Counted from the stretch's first letter, positions 35,601-46,020 are shown. The stretch: 64,000 nucleotides of DNA from Nectonema munidae (GCA_030549495.1 JAUIRK010000974.1:310001-374000); one strand, 5' to 3'. Numbers and translations: made by a program. Notes: a model not told the origin generated them from the sequence alone.

Positions 35601-38600
35601 CTTGAGGAAGAAGATCAGTTATTCCAAGAGAGTTCAACCCATTTGTCTTCCGGAACAATCTTCCTACGATGACTTGCACGGATTCACAGCATACGTCATT
35701 GGTTGGGGAAGAATGCACTGTAAGGATCCTTTCAACAAATTAAAAAAATTCTTCAAGAGCTATAAAAAAAATTTTTTTTCTGTTTTTTATTAAAAAAAAG
35801 AGAAAGTACTCAAATGAATCTTTTTGGTTTATTCTATCTTGAAAGTTAGCTTAAGATGGAAACATTTTTATAAAGTGGGCCTAAATGTTTTGTACTAAAT
35901 ATGTAACAGTTTGACATTTACCAAGAATGTAATGGGAACATATTTTTTAATAACGAAAATTATAAATTTTTACAAATTTGCTTTTTATTTCTTTTGTAAA
36001 AAATTCAAATATTCATTGTTAATAAAATTGTAACAAAGAAAAGCTAGAAATCATTTGATTGTTGGCATAAGAAAGCTAAATATCATTTTATTGTAGGAAT
36101 GATCTTCCATGATTGGACATATAAGAAAGGCCGTTGTCAGGAATCGAACCAGAACAACTAAATCTGAATCTTAAGAATTAACCGCTAGGTCAACTGCCCA
36201 CAGAATATATTATTATGTTTTTAGTTGTTGTTTTCTCATCCAAGGGAAGGATAATCTTCCATAGCTGGACAGATGGTAAGGACAGGCACGCTCGGGAATC
36301 GAACCCAGATCATCTGGATTGAGACCCTACACTACCACCACTATGCCATCTGCAATTTTTTCAAAATTATATTTTCGTCAATCATCTTTTAAAAGAACCG
36401 ACATGTTTTTTTACACAAAATGAGAGTTTAACTTCCAGACAATCATTTTTCAAATACTTTATAGCAGTATAGCTCTTAATGTGTCCATAAAATTAAGATG
36501 TTAAGTTTACCAATAAGATGTTGATAAAGTGATTTTTGTGCATGCCAATTTAAATCAAAATATTTGCGCTTGAGATACTTTTCCGCTTGGTTCCTTCTTT
36601 TACGATCTTTCTGGGCTATGATAAATCTTGTACTTGTTCTGTTCCTACTCCTTGTTTTTAGTTTATTAGTCTTTATTCGGGATCCTCTTTTTCTCTTCAC
36701 TCCATCATCGGCATCCTCTTCTTTGTCACCAAACTGAGATCGATATTAGTAATACTGACTACTGTTCATAGATTCATCTTTGTGTTAGTAAAATTTGCTT
36801 AAAAATCTTTGGGATTGATAGAATTTTATGGATTTAATTACTAGTTAAAAGGAGTAAGTCCATTATAACGCGGTCTATTAAAATGCGGATGCTGCGGTTT
36901 TGTTTCTTGGACGTAGACATCCGCGTTGTAAAGGATCTGTGTATAAACACAAAAAGTAAGATTGCGATTTTGGTCATACGTGTTAACGCCATCTATAATT
37001 TTATAAAAGGCCTTTAAAGGTACCTTGGAGTGTTTTGATCGACAACTCGCAATTGCACCGTTTATGTAGAAATATGAAAAAGAAGCCTTGATGCAGAATC
37101 GAATCTAGCACCTTGTGGCATCCAAGAATACGCCTGTTTGCTCTTCATAGCATTGTGTAATGTCCTAAATTTTAAAATGCAGGATTCATCCATTTTTTGT
37201 ATCCTATGTATCTGGAATTTTGGGAATCAGGTCATCGTGCCTGGTTATGAAGAGCAAATCTCGGAAATGCATCTCGACTTCTAAATCTCTGATTCTAAAA
37301 TGGTAGATGGAGTTAAGCCTTATTAAAACATATTATAAATTGAAGTTTACTAATTTTAAATTTCATTACGCTAATTTGATCATGGTAACTATTACAAATT
37401 TTGGATGCAAGTGTTGTAGCTGATCTTTCAAAACGTCTCTCCTTCTATCTAACGGACACCTGCCTTTTTCTCCTTCTCATAATTGGCATCCTGATATGGC
37501 ACTCTCCTAAAATTCTCTGTTTGTAGGCAAGTGAGATATTATAAGCTTTTTATTTAAACAAAATGTATTTTTGTCGGTTAATTTTGTTGATTAAGACCCT
37601 TGAGAGTGGAAATGTTTTATTCTTTCGACTATAGCATTGCAATAATTTGATTTCATTTTTCTCCTGATCAAATAAATATAACTCATATGTTCTAAATTTT
37701 TATTCAGAATAAATATCCTGTTTTTCTCTACTCGCCCTGATTTCGATTCCCGATCTTGGCATCCCTGTACCATTTTTCGCTTGGATGCCATAAAAAATAA
37801 TTGAAATTCATGCAGTTTTCACATATAATCATAGCAGCAAACATTGCCACCAGGGTTGCAGAATCAACAACCATCTAAGACTCAATATATTCAGGTCTAA
37901 TTTTTTCTCAGTCGACTTTGATCATAGAATTACAAAAATTAAAACATTTTTTTTCATTATTTAAAATGTACTTAAAAAAAAAATTCTAATTTCCCTCCAA
38001 AATTTTATTCGATCTAGGGATAAGAAATTAATGGATTACATGTTTGTATATAGACGCACTGGCAACAACACAGACTCATACATATAGACCGAGAAATCAT
38101 ATACAATATCCAAAATATGCGTTTATATTAAAAGTTGATATTTGAGCTAGAGCATTATATCCAATATGTACGATAGGTTATACATTACCTAAAGATTAAT
38201 TCAAAATTTTAATGAAAAATGAATACTTATGATTTTGATTGACAGTTTTGATTTTACTTGGGCATCCAATTATCTCAAATGCGCTAATAATGCAGATGGC
38301 GATTATAGGAAATGTCAAAAATTTCAATAAATAGAAATCATCCAATAGTTAGTCATCCAATTTAGTTGATTGTGAAAAAGTGGAAGTTTAGTGGGAGGGG
38401 GGGGGGTTGTAATTAAATCAAGCTTCATTTGATTTTCTGGGAGGATACTTCTATTTCATATCTATTAATCGTATTAAGAAGAGATTGATTTTAGAAAAAA
38501 TCCTTAAAATCATGCGTGAAAATTTTTTTTCCTAGGTTCAATTACCCTCGCTCTTTGCTTCCACCGTAAATGATAGAGTTACTTTTAGTCTTAATGAATC

Positions 38601-41600
38601 ATAGGGATTATTAATTGTTTCAATTTTCTTGTTAGATGCTAATATACTTTCAATATATATCCGTATATTAGAAATGGCACACGCACTAGAACAGAGCACA
38701 TGTTTACTCAAAACATTCATTCAAAAACTTTTGATGTCTTTGAAAAGAGAGGATGTTTTCTATTCCAGGATCTTTTTAAATGTTACTCCTTTCATATTTT
38801 GCGCCAAATGATTCAACACGGGTTAAACATTTTTTTGATCAAGATCGTGGACAATCCAGCAAAATCATGAGACAAGCGTGCTTGCCCTTTGTCAAGAGAA
38901 GTAAGTGCAATCGATCCTACCGAAAGTACAAGAACATCCGTATTAGCACTTCCCAAATATGTGCCGGCTATGATAGAGGAACTCCGGATTCTTGCTTAGT
39001 AAGTTATGCAGCTTGTAAGCACTATGCTTTTATTTCCTACACAACTTTGTACACACTAAAAGTCGGTTTAGTTGAACATAATAGTGGTTGCAGGCATTTT
39101 GTCTGTTTTCCAGTATTTTTTGGCGAAAGTTAAATAACATATGTGTGCTTCTGTGTATAAGAATATTTCTTTGTGCTTATGGAAAGTTAAATGTTGCAAA
39201 TTATGTAGATTAAAAATACTCATAATTTTCTATCACCCCTACTTTATTGAAAATGGGTGAATATATTTTATTAATATCAAGGATAAAGATTTGAGTAATT
39301 TGAATTTGGAATATATATCTATGGAATTGATAAAACAAAAAAAATTTTTGCCCAAAGTTTTTTCAATAAATATAGGATTATTATTTATATAATTTATCTT
39401 TAACTTATTAAAAAGAGATCAATGCGTCATTTCATGCCAATTTTTTGGTAAGGTGATTTATATGTACAGCATAATCATAATTGTAAGATAGTATGTATGT
39501 ATGTATGTATCTTGTGTAATGTTTAAGCAATAAAATATCACTTATGTGGTGCTAATTTTCATTATTGCCTTATCCATCTGGTAAAGCAAAGCGAGAAAAC
39601 CTATTTTAGAATTTTTGATTTATTTATTTCTTAGGATACAGGATTTTATAGTTTTATAATTGTACGCTTTTTGCTTGTGGCACAAAACCAAAACTGTGAT
39701 AAATAATTTTTCAAAGGTTTTTAAAAGTAGAACTAAATTATAAGCTTTACAAAATCCATAAATAAATTAACACGTTTAATACAAAACTTTTTCTATCACC
39801 AAAAATTTTCATGTCTTTTGTAAAAATATTTTTAAATTGTGTTTTAACTAAACAGCTCAAAATAGATTTTTTCACCCGTGTCTTAAAATTGGTTTTTTGT
39901 TAAAACGTCGAGAAATATGATGTCCTAAATGTATTTATTTAGAACGGTCGATTCTAAGGAGAAAATCACTTCGAAACAAATTCCAACAATATCCTCAATC
40001 CATATTTTCAGCACCACGATTTCTTACGTTTTAATTTTCGGATGTTTTTGCCTTCACACGTTTTTACCAGGCATGGCTAAAATTACTGCTGTCTAAAAGT
40101 TCTTTTATAATTTGTATATATGATATTTTAAATTCTGAATCAATTATCTTTCGTTTTGAATATCTAAATGTTTTTGAAGTTCTAAAATGCAAAATCGGGT
40201 TGACTTTAAACTTTTAAAAATTCTACAAGGATTTTTGGATTATCAATTAGTGGAAGAAAGCTCGCGCTGTTTAATCTTTTTAGTTATATATACCGCTGTA
40301 CTTTTTCCAAAGCGTTCATAGCTTTGATGCAGATAGGCTCTTTAAAGTGTAGTATATAGATGTAGCTATCAAGGGTTCAAAAGAAGGTAAGTATCGGAAG
40401 ACCAGATGAAATGAATGTAGATATGAATGAAACTCCTAAACAGTCAGAATCTGTAAAAAATGCTATTTGTTATGCATACGACCTACATCTTGTGAATGTT
40501 AGAGATAATTCAATCAGTTATAGAAGACAAAGGAAACTTGTTAAAATGCGGAAATCTGGAAACTGCCCTCCAGAGTCCAAATTTTTTAAATGTAGAAAAA
40601 TAGCATAGGAAGGAAATGATCAAGAATGTTGCAATGGTTTTATGAAGGAGGAAATCCTTATTATCTGTCCTTTGTTCAAGAAGAATAAAGTCTTTGGCGA
40701 TGATGCAATGTACTTTTTCCGCCTCCAACGTCTGGCTAAAGCAGTTTTTTTTGCAACACAATATAAGAACCGTTGTACTTTTCTGTAACCAGCTGATATA
40801 TATATAAGTGAAGATATTGTAAAGATTTGGTTTAAAAGTATTCATATTATATTCCAAAAGTATAAGAAAAAAACATTTTTAATCCAAACGAAACTTTCAG
40901 AGCGCTTTCAATCAAAAAAAGTTATATTGGTAAAGTTAATTGATGTAAATCTGGAAAAAATTTAAAAGACGATCTTACTGTGATCTATAGCCATGTTCAG
41001 CAGAAGGAGAAGAAGGCAAGCATTTGGATATTCGCAAATCGAAAAACCCTGGCTCTTTCTGTGGCTTTAGTATTGAGAAATTTGCTTTATTATACAGAAG
41101 TAACAGCACCGCTTGAATGAGTAGTGAGATTTTTCAAGAATGGATGAATATTTTGAATAACAAAGTTAGAATACAAAAGAAAATTTTTCTATGATCATTG
41201 TGGAGATCAAAGAGATTGAGCAGTTTCAAATATAAAACGTCTTTTTGCCGTAAAATATATAGAAGCTGCAAACATATGATGCCGAAGTCATGAAAAATTT
41301 CAAATCTTTTTACCGAAAGAATTGCTCCGCCATTTGCGGTTTCATAAAAAAGATGTTGGAAGCATTTCAGGGCTTTCAAATAAATTTACTATCTTTGAAA
41401 GTATTCGGAGGATTATTTCATCACGGAATTCGATTTCTTCTGAAATTATTATTGAAAAATGTTTTATCAAACGCGTCTTTCAAAAAATGCAATTGAAAAA
41501 AGTTATGAGTGAGAATGAAATTGATTCTGCACAAAATCATTTTAAAATAATAATTTAGCGAATTTGGGCAGAAACTTTATGAGAAGATTATGTTCAATGA

Positions 41601-42871
41601 GAAAATGATGTTGAGACTTGCTTTATAGGATCATAAATTTTGTAGCAGAATTATATAGTTTTTTTCTGATTTGCCTTAAATTGAGGATAAAGGCAAAGAG
41701 TTGATTGAAAAACAATTTAGTTTAATTAGAGCAGACTACTCTGGATACTTTTTTCAAAAAGTAAAATATAACTTACTCTCGTTGCAACAGAGTCGAACGT
41801 AAATGTCGATCAAGGGATGCTCGAAGCAGACAAACGTAGAAACAAGAAGAAAAGCACTTTAAGTGTGTGCCAAAGTCATTGACTTCTTTTACTTTTGTCT
41901 TTTATAACGAGTGGTACAAAAACGCCCTTCACGAGATTTCATATCTGCTCCGAATTTCTCTACCAACACCCTCCACACGATCTTCGTTGTAAACAGACTC
42001 GTAAAACTTGGAAAGCGAATTCTTCAGAATGGCGATGTTGAAATAAATGCCAAACCCATTCTGAAAAATAGTGTGTTTTGCGTATCGTTACTATAAAACA
42101 TACTAAATCATAAGGGTTCTCATTATTTGTGATATTGTATAGAAATTATTGTTGTAACGTATATATATATATATATATATGTAGACAAAAACATTACTTT
42201 TTCAAACTTGTGCTCGGTTTTTCTGAATGCCGTGTTCATATATTTTCCTGAGAAGAAAAATGAAGAAAGCCCGAAATATAGGGAGCAGAAAATGATGTTC
42301 GAAATTCGAAATAGCGTAACTTTTATAAGGAAACGTAGGAAATGAAAAAATTACCATATTTAGAAACAAAATCTTTGACAGATATGCCCATTGGGGTGAA
42401 ATAATTATAACAAATATAAAAAATTGCAAAAACTGGACACTTTATTGCTGATTTTTGCCAACTAGTTTCGGAGTATAAACTCCTTTTTCAAATCAAATAT
42501 ATAAATGATAAAATAGCGAAAAAAATGCCTGTTTGAAAAAACCTAATAAGGTAAAAAAATGCCTGAAATAAAAAAATTACCATTTAAAATTTTCTTCAAG
42601 AGTTCATTCAAATGGTAATTTTTACTAACATTTTTTCCCGTGTGATTTTGTCTTAAATCCTTGTCTACCAACAGAGTTTCCTTCTTTAAAATCTCTATTC
42701 TTATGTTTTTAGGGAGACTCTGGAGGTCCTTTGCTTTTCTCAGATAGAGATGACATATGGCGCCAGATTGGAATAGTGAGCTTTGGAGAAGCATGTGCAA
42801 AACCTTTCATGTATGGCGTATACACAAATGTTGCATACTTCAAAGACTGGATCATAATCAACATGATATAG
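29503..42871 (+). CDS. Trypsin-like serine protease (S1A), five exons
   Basis: Five exons (29503-29682, 33142-33248, 35475-35719, 38844-38998, 42713-42871) with GT/AG borders join in phase to 846 bases, 281 residues and a stop. Residues 1-25 form a signal peptide. Cys26 probably pairs with Cys153 to hold the propeptide. The mature chain starts IVDG at residue 46. The triad is His91 (LTAAHC), Asp133 (NDIGIIFL) and Ser232 (GDSGGP). Asp226 at the base of the S1 pocket, with Gly254 and Gly264 lining it, predicts cleavage after Arg/Lys. The residue before the activation bond is Asn45 instead of the usual Arg/Lys. Cys40 and Cys190 are extra and may pair. Introns of 2.2-3.7 kb carry SINEs, MITEs and hAT debris, none of which disrupts the frame. 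The product should be a secreted zymogen; its physiological substrate cannot be inferred. Confidence 0.9.
30340..30480 (+). mobile_element. tRNA-derived SINE, family 1, copy B
   Basis: Shares with copy A (28500-28690) TCAAGGTCTTGGGTTCGATC and the tail TTCATAGTTCGATACAAGCG over some 110 bases with few differences. B box at 30376-30387. It lies in intron 1 of the protease gene. Confidence 0.8.
30640..31438 (+). pseudogene. hAT (ZBED5-like) C-terminal fragment with right terminus
   Basis: Plus-strand reading gives [52 protein letters not shown] and, after shifts, the remainder of the dimerisation domain near 31200. The right end near 31438, read on the minus strand, is CAGTGTTTCCTAAACTTTTT, a typical hAT terminus. 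A 24-base G run (31351-31374) lies between. The N-terminal two thirds of the transposase are gone and the remnant is interrupted several times. It lies in intron 1 of the protease gene. Confidence 0.65.
31351..31374 (+). repeat. 24-base G homopolymer
   Basis: Uninterrupted G run inside the hAT remnant, followed by TAATGCG; the pair G-run plus TAATGCGTAA recurs near 31455-31475. Confidence 0.9.
31440..32259. other. Intron 1 sequence, AT-rich
   Basis: No recognised element apart from a short TA repeat near 31917-31930. Confidence 0.4.
32260..32478. mobile_element. MITE, GGTCAAAACGTCCGAA family, copy 1
   Basis: A 219-base element with inverted ends: the left starts GGTACCCGGTCAAAACGTCC, the right (minus strand) GCTTCCTGGTCAAAACGTTC. 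ACATTTCAT lies on both sides (32251-32259 and 32479-32487) as a 9-base target duplication. It has no coding capacity and sits in intron 1 of the protease gene. Confidence 0.85.
33142..33248 (+). CDS. Serine protease exon 2
   Basis: Preceded by a T-rich tract and AATAG. Encodes [10 protein letters not shown], then [18 protein letters not shown] with catalytic His91. It ends two bases into a codon before GTATTT. Confidence 0.9.
34039..34351. mobile_element. MITE, GGTCAAAACGTCCGAA family, copy 2
   Basis: A 313-base element; the left end starts GGTGCCTGGTCAAACATCC, the right end (minus strand) GGTTCCTAGTCAACAGCG and continues with GAAAACGTCCGAAAATC. ATTGAAAT flanks both sides (34031-34038, 34352-34359). 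It lies in intron 2 of the protease gene. Confidence 0.8.
34352..35474. other. Intron 2 sequence, right part
   Basis: AT-rich with no recognised gene or element. Confidence 0.4.
35475..35719 (+). CDS. Serine protease exon 3
   Basis: Begins after TGCTTTTAG and completes an Arg codon; reads [25 protein letters not shown] with Asp133, VQPICLPE with Cys153, and VIGWGRMH. It ends one base into a codon before GTAAGG. An earlier AG at 35355 would run into a stop, so this acceptor is preferred. Confidence 0.9.
36090..36204 (-). mobile_element. tRNA-derived SINE, family 2, copy A
   Basis: The minus strand reads like a tRNA: GACCTAGCGGTTAA as A box region, GGTTCGATTCC as B box (plus 36140-36150), then a tail GTCCAATCATGGAAGATCAT shared with the neighbour at 36232-36354. 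It lies in intron 3 of the protease gene. Confidence 0.7.
36232..36354 (-). mobile_element. tRNA-derived SINE, family 2, copy B
   Basis: The minus strand reads GATGGCATAGTGGTGGTAG (A box TGGCATAGTGG), then GGGTTCGATTCCC (B box, plus about 36294-36306), then GTCCAGCTATGGAAGATTAT. It is oriented like copy A and about 30 bases from it. The tRNA-like part is well preserved, but the tail and the lack of an acceptor stem partner argue against a functional tRNA gene. Confidence 0.75.
36360..36985. other. Intron 3 sequence
   Basis: The minus-strand frame 36476-36700 is Lys/Arg-rich and not recognised. It may be a transposon scrap. Confidence 0.3.
36990..37145 (-). mobile_element. tRNA-derived SINE, family 1, copy C
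   Basis: On the minus strand, a degraded B box AGATTCGATTCTGCATCAAG is followed by the family 1 tail (CTTTTTCATA, GGTGCAATTGCGAG, GATCAAAACACTCCA). It is more diverged than copies A and B. A perfect 13-base inverted pair, TTTGCTCTTCATA at 37137 and its complement at 37246, overlaps its 5' side. Confidence 0.65.
37150..38843. other. Intron 3 sequence, right part
   Basis: AT-rich, with a G run near 38394-38406. No gene or element recognised. Confidence 0.4.
38844..38998 (+). CDS. Serine protease exon 4
   Basis: The acceptor follows TTTTTTGATCAAG and completes a Tyr codon. Reads [31 protein letters not shown] and PDSCL, which places Asp226 at the base of the specificity pocket. It ends at a codon boundary before GTAAGT. 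Confidence 0.88.
39488..39511 (+). repeat. (TATG)n microsatellite
   Basis: About five uninterrupted tetranucleotide units in intron 4 of the protease gene. Confidence 0.85.
39891..40074. mobile_element. MITE, GGTCAAAACGTCCGAA family, degraded copy 3
   Basis: The left end GGTTTTTTGTTAAAACGTCG and the right end (minus strand) ATGCCTGGTAAAAACGTGTG resemble copies 1 and 2, and AACATCCGAAAATTAAAACG follows the right end. No target duplication was found. Confidence 0.6.
40080..42712. other. Intron 4 sequence with unrecognised frames
   Basis: Plus-strand frames at 40411-40608, 40650-40790, 41290-41560 and 41800-42096 have somewhat protein-like composition (for example [20 protein letters not shown] near 41795) but no family was recognised. 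They probably derive from an old transposon. A TA run lies at 42157-42180. Confidence 0.35.
42713..42871 (+). CDS. Serine protease exon 5 (terminal)
   Basis: Follows TTATGTTTTTAG and begins GDSGGPLLF with Ser232. SFGEACAKP and [14 protein letters not shown] complete the S1 fold; stop TAG at 42869-42871. Confidence 0.92.
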   Translation, partial: GDSGGPLLFSDRDDIWRQIGIVSFGEACAKPFMYGVYTNVAYFKDWIIINMI

Positions 42872-42955
42872 ATTTTAAGTTTTCATCGAAATTCAAATGA
42901 TTCTTTCTTTACTTCTTGTTGAAGACCTTGCCCGCTTTTGTACATGCAAAAAGGC

Positions 42956-42961
42956 AATAAA
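42956..42961 (+). promoter_or_regulatory. Poly(A) signal of the serine protease gene
   Basis: AATAAA 84 bases after the stop codon. Confidence 0.7.
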
Positions 42962-44160
42962 AGAACACAATGTTTTTTAATAAAAATAGTATTAAGCTTA
43001 GAAAGTGTCTTTTTATTCCAGATTATTGAGTATCAATGCTGTTTATTAATTCTCATAAATTTTACTTTTGGGTGAGTATAATAGTTTTTGGCATAGTAAA
43101 TAATTGAAGATAGCGATTCCTCTTTTACCTTGAATACTAGATTTTTTTAAAGATATCCTTTCGTCAAAATAGAATCCAAAGTATTATTACTTTATTTTTA
43201 GTTATTTGATTTAAATATTGTAACAATTGAATACTAATATAAAATTCATGGCTTCGTTTTTATAAAAAATTGCTTCTGCAAAAACTGATAAAGAAAGAAA
43301 AAAATTAGTGGTGTTAAAAATGAAAGATTTATTCATACTGAAATTCGAACAAACTACAACAGCTGCTCGTGTCTCTGCTTTTCAACGTTCTTGAAAAGCT
43401 TTAACAAATTGATCTAGATGTGATACTTCCTTTTTCACTTTCGCGAAAAATCAAGAAGTGATTGGTTGAAAGAAGTGTCAATTAAATTCTACGTAGTCAA
43501 AGTAAGGGATACGCCATTTTGTGTGAATTCTACTCACCAAAATTGAATGATGAAATGAATTTCTTATTCTAGTGGGCAAGGGTTCAATCGAGCGAAAATA
43601 AATTCCGATTGACATCTTTTCAAGAGTCTTGCCGCAAAACAGCCCTTCATTAAATATTTTTGACAGGAGCATATGTGAACAAGAGAGATCATTTCATAAG
43701 CTTGAATGAACATAATGGCACATTTATCATGAAGTGTTATATGTATCTTCAAAATAAAATGTTCAAATTGGAGTTTTAGATTTTGAATTTTTTTGAGAGC
43801 TTTTAATTTATGGAAATGCGAAATCTAATAACGATCCTTAAAATTTCTGTTGGCTTTCACTCAATATATCATCGATTCATGGTGATTACAAATGACTTCA
43901 GATTTTCATTAAATCTTCGCTAATTAGTTAGTGTTCTAGTCAGTTAGCCATTTATAGTTAATCATAAAAGTTAATAAACTAAATTTAGAGTTAATTTTAA
44001 GTAATTTGATATTGGATAAATAAGTCTGTATGATTAAACTCGTTTGATATGTAAAAGATTACGCAATTTTTATTACAAATAATTTATAGAGAATTTGAAA
44101 TAGTAAAGCGAAACATCGTGGAATTCAGTTGATAATTTTACTGGTGTTTTATTATTCCTT
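42962..44160. other. AT-rich spacer between protease and piggyBac
   Basis: No recognised genes. No TTAACCC-type left terminus for the downstream piggyBac element could be found here. Confidence 0.4.
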
Positions 44161-44164
44161 GTGA

Positions 44165-46020
44165 ATGGGAAAAAGTAAAAGAATTTCCTTTTTGTTGGCA
44201 AATGCCCTGTTATCTATAATGGAAAAGAAGATAATGGCACTGAGGTTCAGTGACCTCAATGAAGATGAAAATAATAAAGATGAAGAATCTGAAACAAGTT
44301 TTTTAAATTCTTTTTCAGTAGAAGAAAAGTTAGATGATGAAGAAAGTTTGAATGAAGGGGAAATGGACATCTTTGTGGAACAAAATGGTGATGAAAATAA
44401 CTATAAAGAATATGTTGAAAGTGATTCAGAAGATCCAAGTGATGTTTCAGAAAATGAACATGAGGAAAGTAACGAGTATAACCCGGATCATGAAGATTTT
44501 TCGAACAATAATGTCTTTTGTGGTGATATAGTTTATTCTAAAGATCCACCTGTAGTTAGATCTTTCTCGAGGAATATTTTGAAGGAATTACCCCGACCCA
44601 TTTTTTCCCCAAACGATGAACTAAGTGCTTTTTTACTGTTTTATAATGATGACATGTTTTTGACGATTCAAAGATTTACGAATCGAAAAGTAAAAGACAC
44701 CTTGAAAGATAATCTTCATCAAAAGTCTAAAGCATCATACCCAACATTCATGAAACAATTTTCAATTGATGAATTGAAAGCATGTTATGCTATACTTATT
44801 AGAAGTGGTATGGACCGTGACAACATGCCTTTGCTTCAAGATTTGTGGTCACCTCATGATAGTAAGCCTTTTTATAGAGCAACCATCGGCTATCAAAGAT
44901 TTAAATTTTTCCTCCGATGTCTAAGATTTGATAATTATAGAAGTCGAGAAGAAAGAAAAAAGATATATAAATTAGCGGCAATAAGAGAGATTTGGAGCAT
45001 GTTCCAAAGAAATTTATTGCGATGTGTGGTACCAGAAAGTATTCTTACTGTGGACGAACAGCTTTATGGCTACAGAGGTCAAATTCCGGGAAGAACTTTC
45101 ATTCCAAATAAGCCTAGGAAATATGGAATTAAAATTTTCTGGTGCTGCGAAGCGACAACAGGTTATGCTCTAACATCCAAAATTTATTGTGGCAAAAATG
45201 AAAATGGCTTGAGGAACAAAAATTTTTCCTAAGAAGTTGTTTTAGAGCTAACCAAGCCTTTCTCGAATACAGGTAGAGATATCGTTACTGATCGATATTT
45301 TACCTCTCATAATCTTGCAAAAGAACTTTTGAAACAAGATCTTACCTTGTTAGGCACCATCAACAAATGTAGAAAAGAAGTGCCGTTACTCATGAAGTCA
45401 GCAAAGAAAAAGTCCGTATTTTCCACTTTTCCTTTATATGATAATGACAGCAAGATAACTTTATGCGAATACATCCCGAAAAAAAACAAAAATGTCATAA
45501 TGCTTACTTCTTCGCATTTTACCATTTATATATCGTCTAGAAGTGATAGAAAGCCGTTTGTTATTTTGGATTATAATAAAGGCAAATGCGGAGTTGATTT
45601 GATGGACTCAATCATCGAGGAATTTAGCACGCGAAGAAAAACAAACCGATGGCCCATGCTTATCAACTACAATATGATCGATGTTTCATGGAGCAATTCT
45701 TACATTTTATTGAAAAAAAGTGGTTATAGAAAAACTAGGAAAGAGTTTTTGAGAAACCTTTCTTTCAATTTAGCATTTCCTTTTTCTTCTTTGAGAATTA
45801 ACAATCAATCTCTCTCGGTATCCATAAAAGAAACTGTGTTAAATGTTGGGAACTTCAAAGCACCTGTCGATGGGAAAAAAAGAAAACATGTTTTTCAAGA
45901 CCTTGTAAGTATTGTAAGAAGAACTGCAGAAGTAGTTGCTTTTGCTGTGGAATTTCAATTTGTCCAGAACACCGTATTCAAGTAAAAGAAGAATTTTGCT
46001 TATTTTGTAAAAAAACATAG
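44165..46020 (+). pseudogene. piggyBac transposase, nearly full length, inactivated
   Basis: The first frame (44165-45232) has an acidic N-terminal region over residues 35-110, then the DDE_Tnp_1_7 domain: LTVDEQLYGYRGQIPGR with Asp297 and NKPRKYGIKIFW. A TAA at 45230-45232 interrupts the frame, which continues unchanged: IVTDRYFTS with Asp376, VILDYNKGKCGVDLMDS with Asp469, and RRKTNRWPMLINYNMIDVSW. All three catalytic Asp positions are kept. The Cys-rich zinc-binding tail (RPCKYCKKNC, CFCCGISICPEH, FCLFCKKT) is out of frame after the seven-A run at 45875-45881. So only one stop and one one-base shift separate it from the normal family layout of roughly 600 residues. The insertion is probably fairly recent. 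Confidence 0.9.

Noticed and set aside
36232-36354. Functional tRNA gene on the minus strand
   Set aside because: A and B boxes are good, but there is no clear acceptor stem, and the shared non-tRNA tail with the neighbouring copy marks it as a SINE.
38769-38843. Earlier acceptor for protease exon 4 after TATTCCAG
   Set aside because: It creates stops in the required phase; the acceptor at 38842-38843 completes a Tyr codon and fits the family spacing.
43900-44164. Left terminal repeat of the piggyBac element
   Set aside because: Several TTAA words occur but none is followed by CCC in a form complementary to the candidate right end at 46221.
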